From assembly GCA_964502175.1 (NCBI GenBank), contig CAZCVE010000012.1, positions 123,881 to 187,880 of the forward strand: a DNA stretch of 64,000 nucleotides, in the 5' to 3' direction. The stretch is from JAFLCL01 sp964502175 (GTDB lineage: Bacteria; Myxococcota_A; Polyangia; Polyangiales; Sandaracinaceae). The translations under genes were made by a program, and so were the position numbers. This document shows positions 1 through 8,021 of this stretch, one piece after another. How positions within the stretch are numbered: position 1 is the first letter of the stretch; each line of letters opens with the position of its first letter. The notes beneath the pieces are model-generated. The model was not told the origin of the DNA, did not search any database, and saw only the letters and a program-made list of their open reading frames with translations.

Positions 1-2
1 AC

Positions 3-362
3 ACCGAGTGGCAGCGCATCGGAGAGACGCGTCGCCCGGACCTCTCCGAGATCGGCCGACACGAAGGCTTCCTCGTCGCCGACGCCGACCGCGCGCGCGA
101 CGCGCGACTCTTCTCGCTCGCGCAAGGCATCGCCGGCATCGCGACGGGGCTCTTCACCGGCGTCGTCGGCGTGGCGCTGAGCCGCGCGGAGCTCACGCAG
201 ATCACGCTCGGCACGCTCGGCGCAGTGGAGCTCCTCCTCGGTGCGCTCCAGCTCATCGGCGCGCTCGACGCCGGAGAGATCGAGTCACGCCCCGCGCGCT
301 ACGAGACCCGCACCGGGGTTCGCCTCTCCATGCGCGCCGACGGCTTCGCAGGAGAGTTCTGA
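3..362 (+). CDS. C-terminal part of an unknown protein (cut by window edge)
   Basis: The last 119 residues of a gene that begins before the window; the frame is open from the first bases to TGA at 360-362. Two hydrophobic stretches are visible, about residues 42-59 (GIAGIATGLFTGVVGVAL) and 68-88, with a charged stretch on either side, so a membrane or membrane-associated protein is likely. The family is not recognised. The stop overlaps the ATG of the next small reading frame (A at 362 is shared), suggesting translational coupling. The N-terminal part would be needed to assign a role. Confidence 0.6.
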   Translation, partial: TEWQRIGETRRPDLSEIGRHEGFLVADADRARDARLFSLAQGIAGIATGLFTGVVGVALSRAELTQITLGTLGAVELLLGALQLIGALDAGEIESRPARYETRTGVRLSMRADGFAGEF

Positions 363-484
363 TGCGAGAGCGAACAGCCGTCTTGCTCGTCGCGCTGGCG
401 TGCGCCGCGTGCGGCTCGACCGAGCCCGCGCACGGCCGCGCGACTGTGCGATCGCGGTGCGCTGCGCCGAGTCGCGCTGCGTGA
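362..484 (+). CDS. Small lipoprotein, possibly frameshifted
   Basis: A 40-residue frame starting at an ATG that overlaps the stop of the upstream gene. The N-terminus is a clear lipoprotein signal (MRERTAVLLVALACAAC, then GST), so the product would be anchored through the Cys of the ACAAC lipobox. After about residue 26 this frame loses protein character (Arg/Ala-rich). The next frame reads DCAIAVRCAESRCVNSCP and then a TGA at 496-498, which looks like the true Cys-rich tail. One indel near 430-440 would join signal and tail into a mature peptide of under 30 residues with several Cys. It is either a recent frameshift or a sequencing error. Function unknown. Confidence 0.4.
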   Translation: MRERTAVLLVALACAACGSTEPAHGRATVRSRCAAPSRAA

Positions 485-513
485 ACAGCTGTCCCTGACG
501 AGCGCTCGCGAGA

Positions 514-1710
514 TCACATCTCGCAGCGCAGCACCAAGCGGGCATCGGGATCGCCCGGCTCGATGACGAGCGCGGCGACGTCGTCGTCCGGACCGCGCGC
601 GATCGCCGCGAGCCGGTGCGCGCCCGTGTCGACGAGCGTGCGGAAGATCCCCGACTCGGGATCGACGATGACCACCGCGCCGTCGGTCCCGCCGATCGCG
701 ACGATGCCGTCGCGCTGCGCCGCGTCGGGGGGGCCGAGCACGCGGATGTCGCCGCTCAGCACGTCGAAGCTGGCGTCGTCGTGCATGCGGATGAGCTTGG
801 GCTGCGTGCGGAACTCCTCGTTCGCCCTCACCACCCAGCGTCGCTCTCCGCCGAAGCGCAGGGCGCCGATCACGAAGCCCGCGTGCATGTCGGGCTGCCT
901 GATGTGCAAGAGCTCGGTTCCGTCGAGCGTGCTCGAGAGCTCGATCGTCGCGAGCAGCGGAACGCCGCGATCGATCACCACCGAGCCCCGCGCGATCAGC
1001 ACGCGATCGTCTGCCAGCACCACGGTCGGGCTGACGCTGGCGCTCCGCGCCTCGACGTCGAACGAGACGAGCGCGAGGTCGACGCCGACGTAGACGAGGT
1101 GCGTGTCGTCGATCCACGCGAGCGAGGCCTGACGCGCGGGATCGATGGCGCTCGGCAGCGTGATCGACGCGCCGACCGCATCGCCGCGCGCGTCGAGGAG
1201 GGAGAGCTGATCTCCGAGGATCGACACGAACGCGGCTTCACCCGCGGTCGTGCTCGCGTCGGGCAGCGCGAGCAGCGCGGCCCCGCCGCTGCCCACGTCG
1301 AGCTCGCGATCGACGATCACCGAGGCCAGCGCGTCGAGCACGATCAGACGCGCGCGCGTCGCAGGGAGCGCCCTCGCCGACGGCGGCACGAGCACCGCAA
1401 AGCGACGCTCCGCGCCGAGCCCGACCATCGAGAGCGTGGGCGCGAGCGCGGCCCGGGTCACCGCGACCGGACCGAGCGCGAGGCCCGAGCCCACGCACAC
1501 GGGCGGCGGCGGTCCCGCGTCGAGGTCGGGGGCGTCGAGCGCGGCGTCAGGGAGCGCGAACGCGTCGATCACGCGCGCGTCGGTGCGCGACGCGTCGACG
1601 ATCGGCGCGTCGTCCGGCACGCGCGCGGCGTCGCGCTGCGAGTCGAGCTGCACCTCCATGCGGCACGCGGTGAGCGCGACGAGCGCGAAGCTGAACCGGG
1701 CCCACTTCAC
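514..1710 (-). CDS. Lipoprotein with DA-rich linker, propeller-like repeats
   Basis: A 398-residue predicted lipoprotein. The start MKWARFSFALVALTAC ends in a lipobox Cys at residue 16, followed by an Asp/Ala-rich spacer to about residue 70 (VDASRTDARVIDAFALPDAA), as in many surface lipoproteins of this window. The rest is Val/Leu/Asp-rich with recurring short beta-strand-like blocks such as RLIVLDALASVIVDRELDVG, which suggests a beta-propeller-like fold, but no named family is recognised. Its start overlaps the stop of the upstream TM protein by 4 bp (1707-1710), so it is the last gene of the sigma-factor operon and may be a surface output or sensor partner of it. Confidence 0.75.
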   Translation of the reverse strand: MKWARFSFALVALTACRMEVQLDSQRDAARVPDDAPIVDASRTDARVIDAFALPDAALDAPDLDAGPPPPVCVGSGLALGPVAVTRAALAPTLSMVGLGAERRFAVLVPPSARALPATRARLIVLDALASVIVDRELDVGSGGAALLALPDASTTAGEAAFVSILGDQLSLLDARGDAVGASITLPSAIDPARQASLAWIDDTHLVYVGVDLALVSFDVEARSASVSPTVVLADDRVLIARGSVVIDRGVPLLATIELSSTLDGTELLHIRQPDMHAGFVIGALRFGGERRWVVRANEEFRTQPKLIRMHDDASFDVLSGDIRVLGPPDAAQRDGIVAIGGTDGAVVIVDPESGIFRTLVDTGAHRLAAIARGPDDDVAALVIEPGDPDARLVLRCEM

Positions 1711-2417
1711 GGTGTGATCTCGGTGCGAGGCGGGTCTTCGTGAGCGCCCGCCCGCTCGGCCGCGAGCTCGCCGAGCAAGCGCGTGCGCTCGGGCGCCAGG
1801 TGTCCGTTCGGGAAGCGCGCGGCGTGCTCCGCGAGCGTGGCGCGCATGGCGTCGAGATCGCCTTCGCGGCGGTGGCGCATCGCGCGCTCGAGCAGCGCGA
1901 CCTCTTCGCGAAGAGAGGACTCGGGGTCGGTCTCGGGATGGGTCTCGGGGTCCGCCAGAGGCTCGCGGTGCTCACGCTCGATCGTTGGATGTGCGGACGG
2001 CACGACCTCGGGAGCAGGGTCGCTCACGGGGGCCGCCTCGATCTCGGGCACGACCACTTCGGTGTCGACCTCGCGCGTGACCTCGGGGGTCGTCGTCTCG
2101 CGCGGTGTCTCGACCTCCAGCGCGGGCGACGCCGTGGGTTGCACGGTCTCGTCGTCGCCGCCCATCGTGAGCACACCGAGCGCGACCGCGACGATCGCCA
2201 CCACGGCGAGGGCGATCCACGGCCCAGCCGAGCTCGCCGGCGGAGCCACGGGAGGAGGCACCGGCTGCGGATCGACGGCGCTGCTGCCGAGCGGACCGAG
2301 CTGCGCCTCGAGGCGCGCACGGACGCCGTCGAGGCGCGCGCGCGGCGGAGCGGCCTGTCGTGCGCGAGAGATCAGCGCGCCCAGCGCGGGCGAACGAGGG
2401 ACGTCCTCTTCGTTCAT
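1707..2417 (-). CDS. Single-pass membrane protein, probable anti-sigma partner of the ECF sigma factor
   Basis: A 236-residue protein starting MNEEDVPRSPALGALISRAR. Residues 1-70 are cytoplasmic and charged, a single TM segment follows (WIALAVVAIVAVALGVLTMG, about 76-95), then a long Thr/Glu/Pro-rich extracytoplasmic stretch and a C-terminal helical part (REEVALLERAMRHRREGDLD, then a TPR-like AEHAARFPNGHLAPERTRLL). It overlaps the sigma factor upstream (ATGA, 2414-2417) and the lipoprotein downstream. Position and topology fit an anti-sigma or sigma-linked sensor; the classic zinc anti-sigma HxxxCxxC motif is absent, so this role is inferred from context. Myxobacterial operons commonly pair such TM proteins with ECF factors. 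Confidence 0.75.
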   Translation of the reverse strand: MNEEDVPRSPALGALISRARQAAPPRARLDGVRARLEAQLGPLGSSAVDPQPVPPPVAPPASSAGPWIALAVVAIVAVALGVLTMGGDDETVQPTASPALEVETPRETTTPEVTREVDTEVVVPEIEAAPVSDPAPEVVPSAHPTIEREHREPLADPETHPETDPESSLREEVALLERAMRHRREGDLDAMRATLAEHAARFPNGHLAPERTRLLGELAAERAGAHEDPPRTEITP

Positions 2418-2992
2418 GCGGCACCTCCGAGGCTGCGGTCGGAGGCGTGCACCTCGGCGACCGCATCGTTGAGCGCGCGGCGCGCGAGGCGCAGGCGCGA
2501 GTAGACCGTGTTGAGCTTGGCGCCCGTGATCTCCGCGATCTCGGGGGCCGTGAGCTCTTCGAGCTCGGCGAGCACGAAGACCTCGCGCTGATCGGGATCG
2601 AGCCGCGCGAGCAAGCGATCGAGGAGCGCCGCCGCGCGACGGGCCTCGACCTGCGCGTCGACCGGCTCGCTCGAGGCCGGCGCGTCTTCGGCGATCTCCT
2701 CGTGCGTCCTCGCGCGCCTCACCCCTCGCGCGACGCGCAGCGCGATGCCGAAGAGCCACGTCAGGTGCGTGGATCGGCCCTCGAACTCGTGAAGCTTTCG
2801 GGACGCGATCAAGAAGGTCTCCTGGAGGGCATCGTCGAGCGAAGCGTCCGGCACGCCCCAGCGCGCGAGCCCGCGAAAGAGGGCATCCGCGTGAGCCTCG
2901 TAGAGCTCGCCGAGGAGCCGCGCGTCACGCGCCGCGAGCGTGCGCGTCGCCGCGGGCGCGGACGTCGAGGGCTCGGGCAGCATCATGAACAT
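2414..2992 (-). CDS. ECF-type RNA polymerase sigma factor
   Basis: A 192-residue sigma-70 family protein of the extracytoplasmic-function class. Region 2 is visible as LLGELYEAHADALFRGLARW followed by DALQETFLIASRKLHEFEGR and THLTWLFGIALRVA; region 4 as LLDRLLARLDPDQREVFVLA and TAPEIAEITGAKLNTVYSRL with the helix-turn-helix. It would direct RNA polymerase to a small regulon, probably including its own operon. The start is uncertain: ATGs at 2992, 2986 and 2983 are in frame and none has a strong ribosome site. Overlap by ATGA with the TM protein downstream supports a sigma/anti-sigma unit controlling envelope proteins. Confidence 0.9.
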   Translation of the reverse strand: MFMMLPEPSTSAPAATRTLAARDARLLGELYEAHADALFRGLARWGVPDASLDDALQETFLIASRKLHEFEGRSTHLTWLFGIALRVARGVRRARTHEEIAEDAPASSEPVDAQVEARRAAALLDRLLARLDPDQREVFVLAELEELTAPEIAEITGAKLNTVYSRLRLARRALNDAVAEVHASDRSLGGAA

Positions 2993-3113
2993 CAGGAACA
3001 AGGGACACACACTCCACCACGCGCGAGCGCGACGCGCGACAGGACGAGATGACCGTGAGTGCGCCGGCGTCCCGGTTCCGTCACCGAGGTCGAACGTTTC
3101 TCGCCGCTCACGG

Positions 3114-4079
3114 TCAATTCGGGGAGACGAGCGCCCCGACGCTGAGGGAGCCGCGGAGGGGCGGTGCCTCGAACGCGGCGTAGTCGCCCACGAGGTACAC
3201 GGGCTGTGCGATCGCGAAGAGGAGATCGAGGCGCAGGAACCACGTGACGGGTCCGACACGACCGTCCATCGCGACGGCGAGGCCCCCGTCGAGCACGGCG
3301 CTCGCGACGTCGCTCGGCTCCGCGATCCCGACGCCCCGCGAGATCGCCGCGCCCACCTCGATCACCCCCGTGACCGTGACGCCGATGTCGTCGCCCACGC
3401 GGCCGCCGGCCTCGACGGTCGCGACGAACGCACGCACCGACGCGCCGAGCGCGCGCGAGCCGTCTCCGGTGCCCATGCTCGACGGCCAGTAGACGACGTG
3501 GAGGGCGCCGACGAACGCGTCGATCGAGAGCCTCCCGACGATCCCGGGCGCGACCGAGAGGCCCGGCACCGGCCCGAGACCGAGCCGACCCTCGAGACCG
3601 ACCGCGAGGCTCATGGTCGTCCCCGTCGGCGCGGTCTCACCGGGGCGCCCCGTCTCGGTCTCGTGCATGTGGAGCTCGAGGGTGTCGGGGGTGACGAGCG
3701 CGGGGGCCGTCTCGCCGAGCCCTTCGCGCAGCGCGAGCGCCGCGGCGATCACCAGCGCGGCGACGACGTCTTCGCAGGCCACGTCCTCGAGGGACCGCAC
3801 CGCCGTCACGCCGCGCTGCGCGAGGTGGAGCTCGCCGCGCACGAGGCCCGACCAGCTGGTCGAGGTGGTGATGGTGATCGTCGCATCGTCGACGTGCTCG
3901 ATCCCGAACGACGCCAGCCGCGCGCGCACGCTCGCCTCGGTCGCGCAGACGTCTGGCACGTGGAGCTCGAGGGTCTGCGCCTCGGCGCGCGAGCTCGCCA
4001 GCGACGACGTGACCAGCCACGACGCCACTACACACACCACGAAGAGCGCCGCGTGCGCGCGCGAGACGACCGACGTCAC
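3114..4079 (-). CDS. Exported outer-membrane-like protein
   Basis: A 321-residue protein with a GTG start and a signal peptide (hydrophobic core ALFVVCVVASWLVTSSLA, likely cleavage after AEA near residue 35). An N-terminal domain follows with two Cys (VPDVCATEASVRARL and LEDVACEDVVAALVIAAALA). This type of domain, found before beta-barrels in myxobacterial proteins, looks like a small alpha/beta fold. From about residue 150 the sequence alternates Gly and hydrophobic residues (SLAVGLEGRLGLG, VEAGGRVGDDIGVTVTGVIE, RGSLSVGALVSPN at the end), consistent with a small outer-membrane beta-barrel. It starts 1 bp after the stop of the SGNH hydrolase gene, so the two are co-transcribed. No exact family name is assigned. 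Confidence 0.75.
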   Translation of the reverse strand: MTSVVSRAHAALFVVCVVASWLVTSSLASSRAEAQTLELHVPDVCATEASVRARLASFGIEHVDDATITITTSTSWSGLVRGELHLAQRGVTAVRSLEDVACEDVVAALVIAAALALREGLGETAPALVTPDTLELHMHETETGRPGETAPTGTTMSLAVGLEGRLGLGPVPGLSVAPGIVGRLSIDAFVGALHVVYWPSSMGTGDGSRALGASVRAFVATVEAGGRVGDDIGVTVTGVIEVGAAISRGVGIAEPSDVASAVLDGGLAVAMDGRVGPVTWFLRLDLLFAIAQPVYLVGDYAAFEAPPLRGSLSVGALVSPN

Positions 4080-4080
4080 G

Positions 4081-4890
4081 TCAGGGTCCCGCGCTGATCG
4101 CGCGCGAGGCGATCTCGCGGAGCGCGCGCGCTGCGTCGCGAGACAAGCCCGGCACCACGTAGCGGAGCTCCCTCGGATCGTGCCCGGAGACCACGCCCGC
4201 GAGCGTGCACGCGACGAGGTAGCTGCCCGCCTCGGTCGGGTGCGAGCCGTCGGCGCGGTAGAGCTCGATCTCCGGATGCTCCGTGCGCGCGATCGCGAAC
4301 GCGCGCCCCGCCGGCGCGACGGGCGCGTCGATCTCGCGAGCCAGCGTCCCGTAGGCCTGGCCGATGCGCGCTGTCATCTCGTCCGGCGACTGCGGCGCGC
4401 CGTCGCGTCGGTACTGCGGCGCGCCCTCGCGACGCGCCCACGTCTCGTAGAGCACCGTGCGGCTGCCCGCCCCGCGGCTCGCCGCGTGGAGCGCGCGCAC
4501 TGCGTCGGCGAGCGCCGCCGCGTCTCCCATCGCCGAGAGGCTGTGCCCCTGCAGGATGACGTGCGTGAAGTGCCCCTGCGCGATGCGCCGCTGAGGTCGC
4601 CCGCTCGCGCGATGACGCTCGAGCGTCCAGCCCGGGTGCGCGACCGTCTCGACGTCGACGCGCGGCTGGTGCGGGAGCATGCGCAGCGCGGCGCGGACCA
4701 TGAGCGGCATCGCGTGGAAGCGCGTGTAGCTGTTGCCGATGAAGAGCACGCGGTAGCTGCGCGCGTCTTCGGGCCGCGCAGTCACCGCCTCGACGCTCGG
4801 TCGAACCTGGGCGAGCGCGAGGCTCGCGACCAACAGCGAGACGAGCGCGAGCGCCGACGTCGACAGCGGCGCGAGGGGAGACCGGGCCAT
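4081..4890 (-). CDS. Exported SGNH/GDSL-type esterase
   Basis: A 269-residue secreted hydrolase. A signal peptide (ALALVSLLVASLALAQ) ends near residue 28. The SGNH block I serine is in FIGNSYTRFH (Ser54), the block III-like Asn/Gly region lies around HFTHVILQGHSLSAM, and the catalytic Asp/His pair fits DGSHPTEAGSYLVA near the C-terminus. This arrangement matches the DUF4886-like branch of SGNH hydrolases, which cleave ester bonds in carbohydrates or lipids. The substrate is not visible from the sequence. It is the first gene of the minus-strand run leading into the outer-membrane protein and is divergent from the glycoside hydrolase at 4986. Confidence 0.85.
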   Translation of the reverse strand: MARSPLAPLSTSALALVSLLVASLALAQVRPSVEAVTARPEDARSYRVLFIGNSYTRFHAMPLMVRAALRMLPHQPRVDVETVAHPGWTLERHRASGRPQRRIAQGHFTHVILQGHSLSAMGDAAALADAVRALHAASRGAGSRTVLYETWARREGAPQYRRDGAPQSPDEMTARIGQAYGTLAREIDAPVAPAGRAFAIARTEHPEIELYRADGSHPTEAGSYLVACTLAGVVSGHDPRELRYVVPGLSRDAARALREIASRAISAGP

Positions 4891-4985
4891 GGCCTCTCAT
4901 GTTCCAGGGCCGCGCGTCACGGATCAAGAATCGAGTGAGACGCGCTTTCTTGTACAGCTCACTTGGTGTTGGCGACCATTCGCAC

Positions 4986-6155
4986 ATGCGCGGGTGGTTG
5001 GTCGCCTCGGTCTTCGGTCTCTTCCTCGTCGCGCTCGCGACGGTGGCACCCAGCCCCGGCCGCAGCCAAGCGGCGAGGCCCGACGACGAGCTCTCACCGC
5101 GCGTTCAGCAGGCGACCGGCCTCTACATCTCTGGACCGTACTTTCGCCTCCACGGTGTGGACGGAATCCTCGGAATGCTCCGCCGCTCGCGCATGAACAC
5201 GGCGGTCATCGACTTCAAAGACGGCATGGGCCGCGTGCTCTTCGACTCGTCGATCCCCGAGCTCGCCGCGTCGGAGTCCGGCCACATCGAGGATCCGCGC
5301 GCGCTCGTGCAGGCGCTCCACGACGCGCACATCCACGTGATCGGCCGCATCGTCTGCTTCAGCGATCGCGAGCTCGCGCTGCGGGAGCCAGACCGCGCGA
5401 TCTTGGACAACCGCCCCCACCACGAGGGACGCGCGTGGATCAGCTGGGGCACGGGCGGCGCGTGGCTCAACCCGTGGGATCGCCGGAACCTCGACATGAT
5501 CGTGCGCCTCGCGGACGAGGTGGAGGCCTTCGGCGTCGACGAGATCCAGCTCGACTACATCCGCTTCCCCGTCGACGACGGCGTGCACCTCGCGAGCTAC
5601 CCAGGCGAGCGCACCGACATCACGCGCGCCGAGCACCTGCACCAGCTCCTCGGCCGCATCGACGACACGATCGCCATCCCGCTCGGCGCAGACGTGTTCG
5701 GCATCCAGGCGTTCTGGGAGGGCGATCGCTCGGGCCTCGGTCAGGACCTCGCGCTCTGGGCCGATCACATCGACGTCTTCTCGCCGATGCTCTACCTGAA
5801 CGCGATGCTCGCGTGGGAGCGCGATCGACCACACCGCGCGCGCTCGCTCGTGCAGATCGGCGTGTCGCGCCTGCGCGAGCGCATCGGGCCGCGCCCGATC
5901 ATCCGACCGTTCCTCCAGGGCTTCGACAACGGTCTCTCCGAAGAAGAGTGGAACACACAGTTCATCGCCGACCAGATCCGCGGCGCACGACGCGGCGGCG
6001 CCGACGGCTACCTCTTCTGGAACCCCGGCTCGATGTTCGGGATGGTGCAGCGCGCCGCACAAGGGCCCGCGCGCGCGCTCTCGCCCTTCCCCATCCCGAG
6101 CGAGCGCGAGACCGCTAGGCGATCAGAGGCACAACCGGAAGATTCGCGAAAATAG
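4986..6155 (+). CDS. Putative glycoside hydrolase, DUF4015 (GHL13-like) family
   Basis: A 389-residue exported protein. The chosen start (MRGWLVASVFGLFLVALATV) gives a normal signal peptide; an in-frame ATG at 4899 would add a charged leader without sense. The catalytic domain of the DUF4015 putative glycosyl hydrolase family runs from about residue 40: ATGLYISGPYFRL, TAVIDFKDGMGRVLF, then the strongly conserved GVDEIQLDYIRFPVDD and DHIDVFSPMLYLN. These proteins have a TIM barrel and are thought to cleave polysaccharides, but substrates are not established. The last 30 residues are Ser/Arg-rich and variable. It is convergent with the lipoprotein pair downstream. Confidence 0.85.
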   Translation: MRGWLVASVFGLFLVALATVAPSPGRSQAARPDDELSPRVQQATGLYISGPYFRLHGVDGILGMLRRSRMNTAVIDFKDGMGRVLFDSSIPELAASESGHIEDPRALVQALHDAHIHVIGRIVCFSDRELALREPDRAILDNRPHHEGRAWISWGTGGAWLNPWDRRNLDMIVRLADEVEAFGVDEIQLDYIRFPVDDGVHLASYPGERTDITRAEHLHQLLGRIDDTIAIPLGADVFGIQAFWEGDRSGLGQDLALWADHIDVFSPMLYLNAMLAWERDRPHRARSLVQIGVSRLRERIGPRPIIRPFLQGFDNGLSEEEWNTQFIADQIRGARRGGADGYLFWNPGSMFGMVQRAAQGPARALSPFPIPSERETARRSEAQPEDSRK

Positions 6156-6213
6156 ATCACGGGGCTCTGCGCCCTCCACATCGCCCTGCGCCAACATTGT
6201 GTTGCCCGCGCGA

Positions 6214-6951
6214 TCACTCGATCGTGATCGTGAGGTCGGTCGACACCTCGCCGAGGCGCGCGCGCACGACCGCGGTACCTGCGCCGAGGCCGCGGTACGC
6301 CACGCGGGCGCCCGTCAGCTCGGAACCCGTGCCACCACCGGTCGAGAGCAGGTCGAGGCTCTCGCTCCCGGAGACGATCGTCCAGGTGATCGCGTTCGCG
6401 CTGAGCATCGGTCCCTCGGAGCTCATCGCGCGGCACACGAGGTCGAAATCGTCACCGCTGCCGACCGTCAGCGTGACCGCCTGGGACATTTCGAGACCGT
6501 CCATGCGCCACTCGAGGTCGCGTCCCGTGGGCCACCGCCCACACTCGAGCGCGGTGGCGACGCGCCCGGTGACGGTGGCCGCATCGATCAGCTCCTCGAG
6601 ATCACTCAGCCCGACGCGGCCGGGACCCGCGGCCTGCACGAGGATCGGCACATGGGTGTCGCCCTCGCCGTCCGAGCTGACCTCGACCATGCCTCCGCGG
6701 GCCACGGAGCCGGAGTAGTCGCCGAGCACGCCGTACCCATCGATCCCATCGACGCGGAGCCTCACGCTCGCGCCGACCGCGATCGGGACGTCGAGGCTGC
6801 AACCCCCGAAGAGCCCGGGGCAGAGGCCATCCGTCGTCTGCCAGCGCGTGCGCCCTCGCTCACCATTCGTCCAATCTCCGTCGCTGAGGGAAGAGCACGC
6901 CGGGGCGGCCGACACGAGGAGCACGAGGGCGAGGCCGTTCGAGGTGCGCAT
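6214..6951 (-). CDS. Lipoprotein, duplicate A of a tandem pair
   Basis: A 245-residue predicted lipoprotein. From MRTSNGLALVLLVSAAPAC the lipobox is AAPAC. The mature part carries WTNGERGRTRWQTTDGLCPG, VPIAVGASVRLRVDGIDGYG, ATVTGRVATALECGRWPTGR, CRAMSSEGPMLSANAITWTI and ends RARLGEVSTDLTITIE, an Ig-like beta-sandwich pattern with paired Cys. It is a paralogue of the gene at 7016-7777 with co-linear similarity over its entire length. Both stop regions share the GATCACTCGATCGTGATCGT block, so the duplication is fairly recent. Function unknown; a surface or periplasmic adhesion-like role is only a guess. The downstream neighbour is convergent. Confidence 0.8.
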   Translation of the reverse strand: MRTSNGLALVLLVSAAPACSSLSDGDWTNGERGRTRWQTTDGLCPGLFGGCSLDVPIAVGASVRLRVDGIDGYGVLGDYSGSVARGGMVEVSSDGEGDTHVPILVQAAGPGRVGLSDLEELIDAATVTGRVATALECGRWPTGRDLEWRMDGLEMSQAVTLTVGSGDDFDLVCRAMSSEGPMLSANAITWTIVSGSESLDLLSTGGGTGSELTGARVAYRGLGAGTAVVRARLGEVSTDLTITIE

Positions 6952-7015
6952 GATCTCCGTTCCGGTTCGGACATTCCGCAAAGAGGCCGAGACAGCATCG
7001 CACGACGGCGCGCGA

Positions 7016-7777
7016 TCACTCGATCGTGATCGTCAGGTCCGTCGAGACGTCGCCGATCGTCGCGCGCACCACCGCCGTGCCCGCGGCGAGACCGCGGTAG
7101 CGGATACGCGCGCCGTTCGCGCTCGAGCCCGCGGAGCCGAAGTCGGTCGAACGGATCTGCACGCTCTCGCTGCCCGAGACGATCGTCCAGTCGATCGCGT
7201 CCGCGCTGAGCATCGGCCCCTCCGAGCTCGCCGCGCGACACACGAGATAGAAGTCGTCGCCGTCGGTGCCGCTCGGGCTCACCGGGAACGTGAGCTCGTT
7301 CGTCACCGCGAGGCCGCTCATGCGCCACTCGATGTCGCTGCCCACGGGCCAGCGACCACACTCGAGCACCGTCGCGACGCGCCCCGTGACCGTCGCAGCG
7401 TCGAGCACGCCGTTCGTGTCGGAGAGCTCCGTGCGCCCCGAGCCCGCAGCGCTGATGGTGATCGGCACGAGCGTGTTCGAGTCTTCGTTCACCTGAACAC
7501 CTCCGCCGCTCTCGATGCCACCCGTGAACGCGGCCGTGACGGCTGCGCCATCGATGCCGTCGACCGACAGCGTCACCGTCGCGCCTACCGCGATCGGCAC
7601 GTCGAAATTGCAACCACCGCCGAGGCCCGGGCAGAGACCGTCCTGCGTCTGCCACCGCGTGTGGCCGCGCTCGCCGTTGGTCCACTCGCCCTCGATGCCC
7701 GCAAGAGGGGAGCAGGCGAGCGAGCCGGCGGAGGCGAGGGTCAGAGCGGTGAGGGCGAGCATCTGGTGGGGGCGCAT
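7016..7777 (-). CDS. Lipoprotein, duplicate B of a tandem pair
   Basis: A 253-residue predicted lipoprotein (MRPHQMLALTALTLASAGSL, then AC) with an AGGAG ribosome site about 8 bp before the ATG at 7777. It matches duplicate A at 6214-6951 block by block: WTNGERGHTRWQTQDGLCPG, VPIAVGATVTLSVDGIDGAA, ATVTGRVATVLECGRWPVGS, CRAASSEGPMLSADAIDWTI, and ends RATIGDVSTDLTITIE. The Cys and Gly positions are kept while surface residues differ, as expected for diverging paralogues. The fold looks like two beta-sandwich domains. The family is not recognised and no enzymatic motif is visible. It lies 64 bp upstream of copy A in the same direction and is probably co-transcribed with it. Confidence 0.8.
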   Translation of the reverse strand: MRPHQMLALTALTLASAGSLACSPLAGIEGEWTNGERGHTRWQTQDGLCPGLGGGCNFDVPIAVGATVTLSVDGIDGAAVTAAFTGGIESGGGVQVNEDSNTLVPITISAAGSGRTELSDTNGVLDAATVTGRVATVLECGRWPVGSDIEWRMSGLAVTNELTFPVSPSGTDGDDFYLVCRAASSEGPMLSADAIDWTIVSGSESVQIRSTDFGSAGSSANGARIRYRGLAAGTAVVRATIGDVSTDLTITIE

Positions 7778-8021
7778 GGAGGAGCTCCTGGTGAGAGACG
7801 AACGCTGCGTCCCGACACTTCGCAAGCTCGGTGCCAGCGCGTGCCGACGCGAGAACGCCTTGTTTTGATTGGGATCCGAGGTCTCGTCTCCGAGGCACGC
7901 CCCGCGTGTGAGCGGGCTTCACGCCCCACCGCGACGCGAGTGCCAGCCTGCGCCCGAAGCGAGGTCGCGGTGAGCCGAAGATTCGAGGCAACATCTCGGG
8001 CGAGCCGCCGACAAGGGCCGC
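7778..8021. other. Divergent intergenic region upstream of the SctU operon
   Basis: 244 bp between the divergent lipoprotein gene and the export-gate gene. It is somewhat lower in GC around 7855-7875 (CGCCTTGTTTTGATTGGGAT), which is the likeliest place for promoters, but no convincing paired -35/-10 boxes, operator palindrome or small gene was found. Confidence 0.3.

Noticed and set aside
616..1743. Long plus-strand frame opposite the lipoprotein at 514-1710
   Set aside because: Composition is Glu/Arg/His-rich and repetitive, as expected for the antisense of a GC-rich gene; the minus-strand gene has a signal, linker and overlaps.
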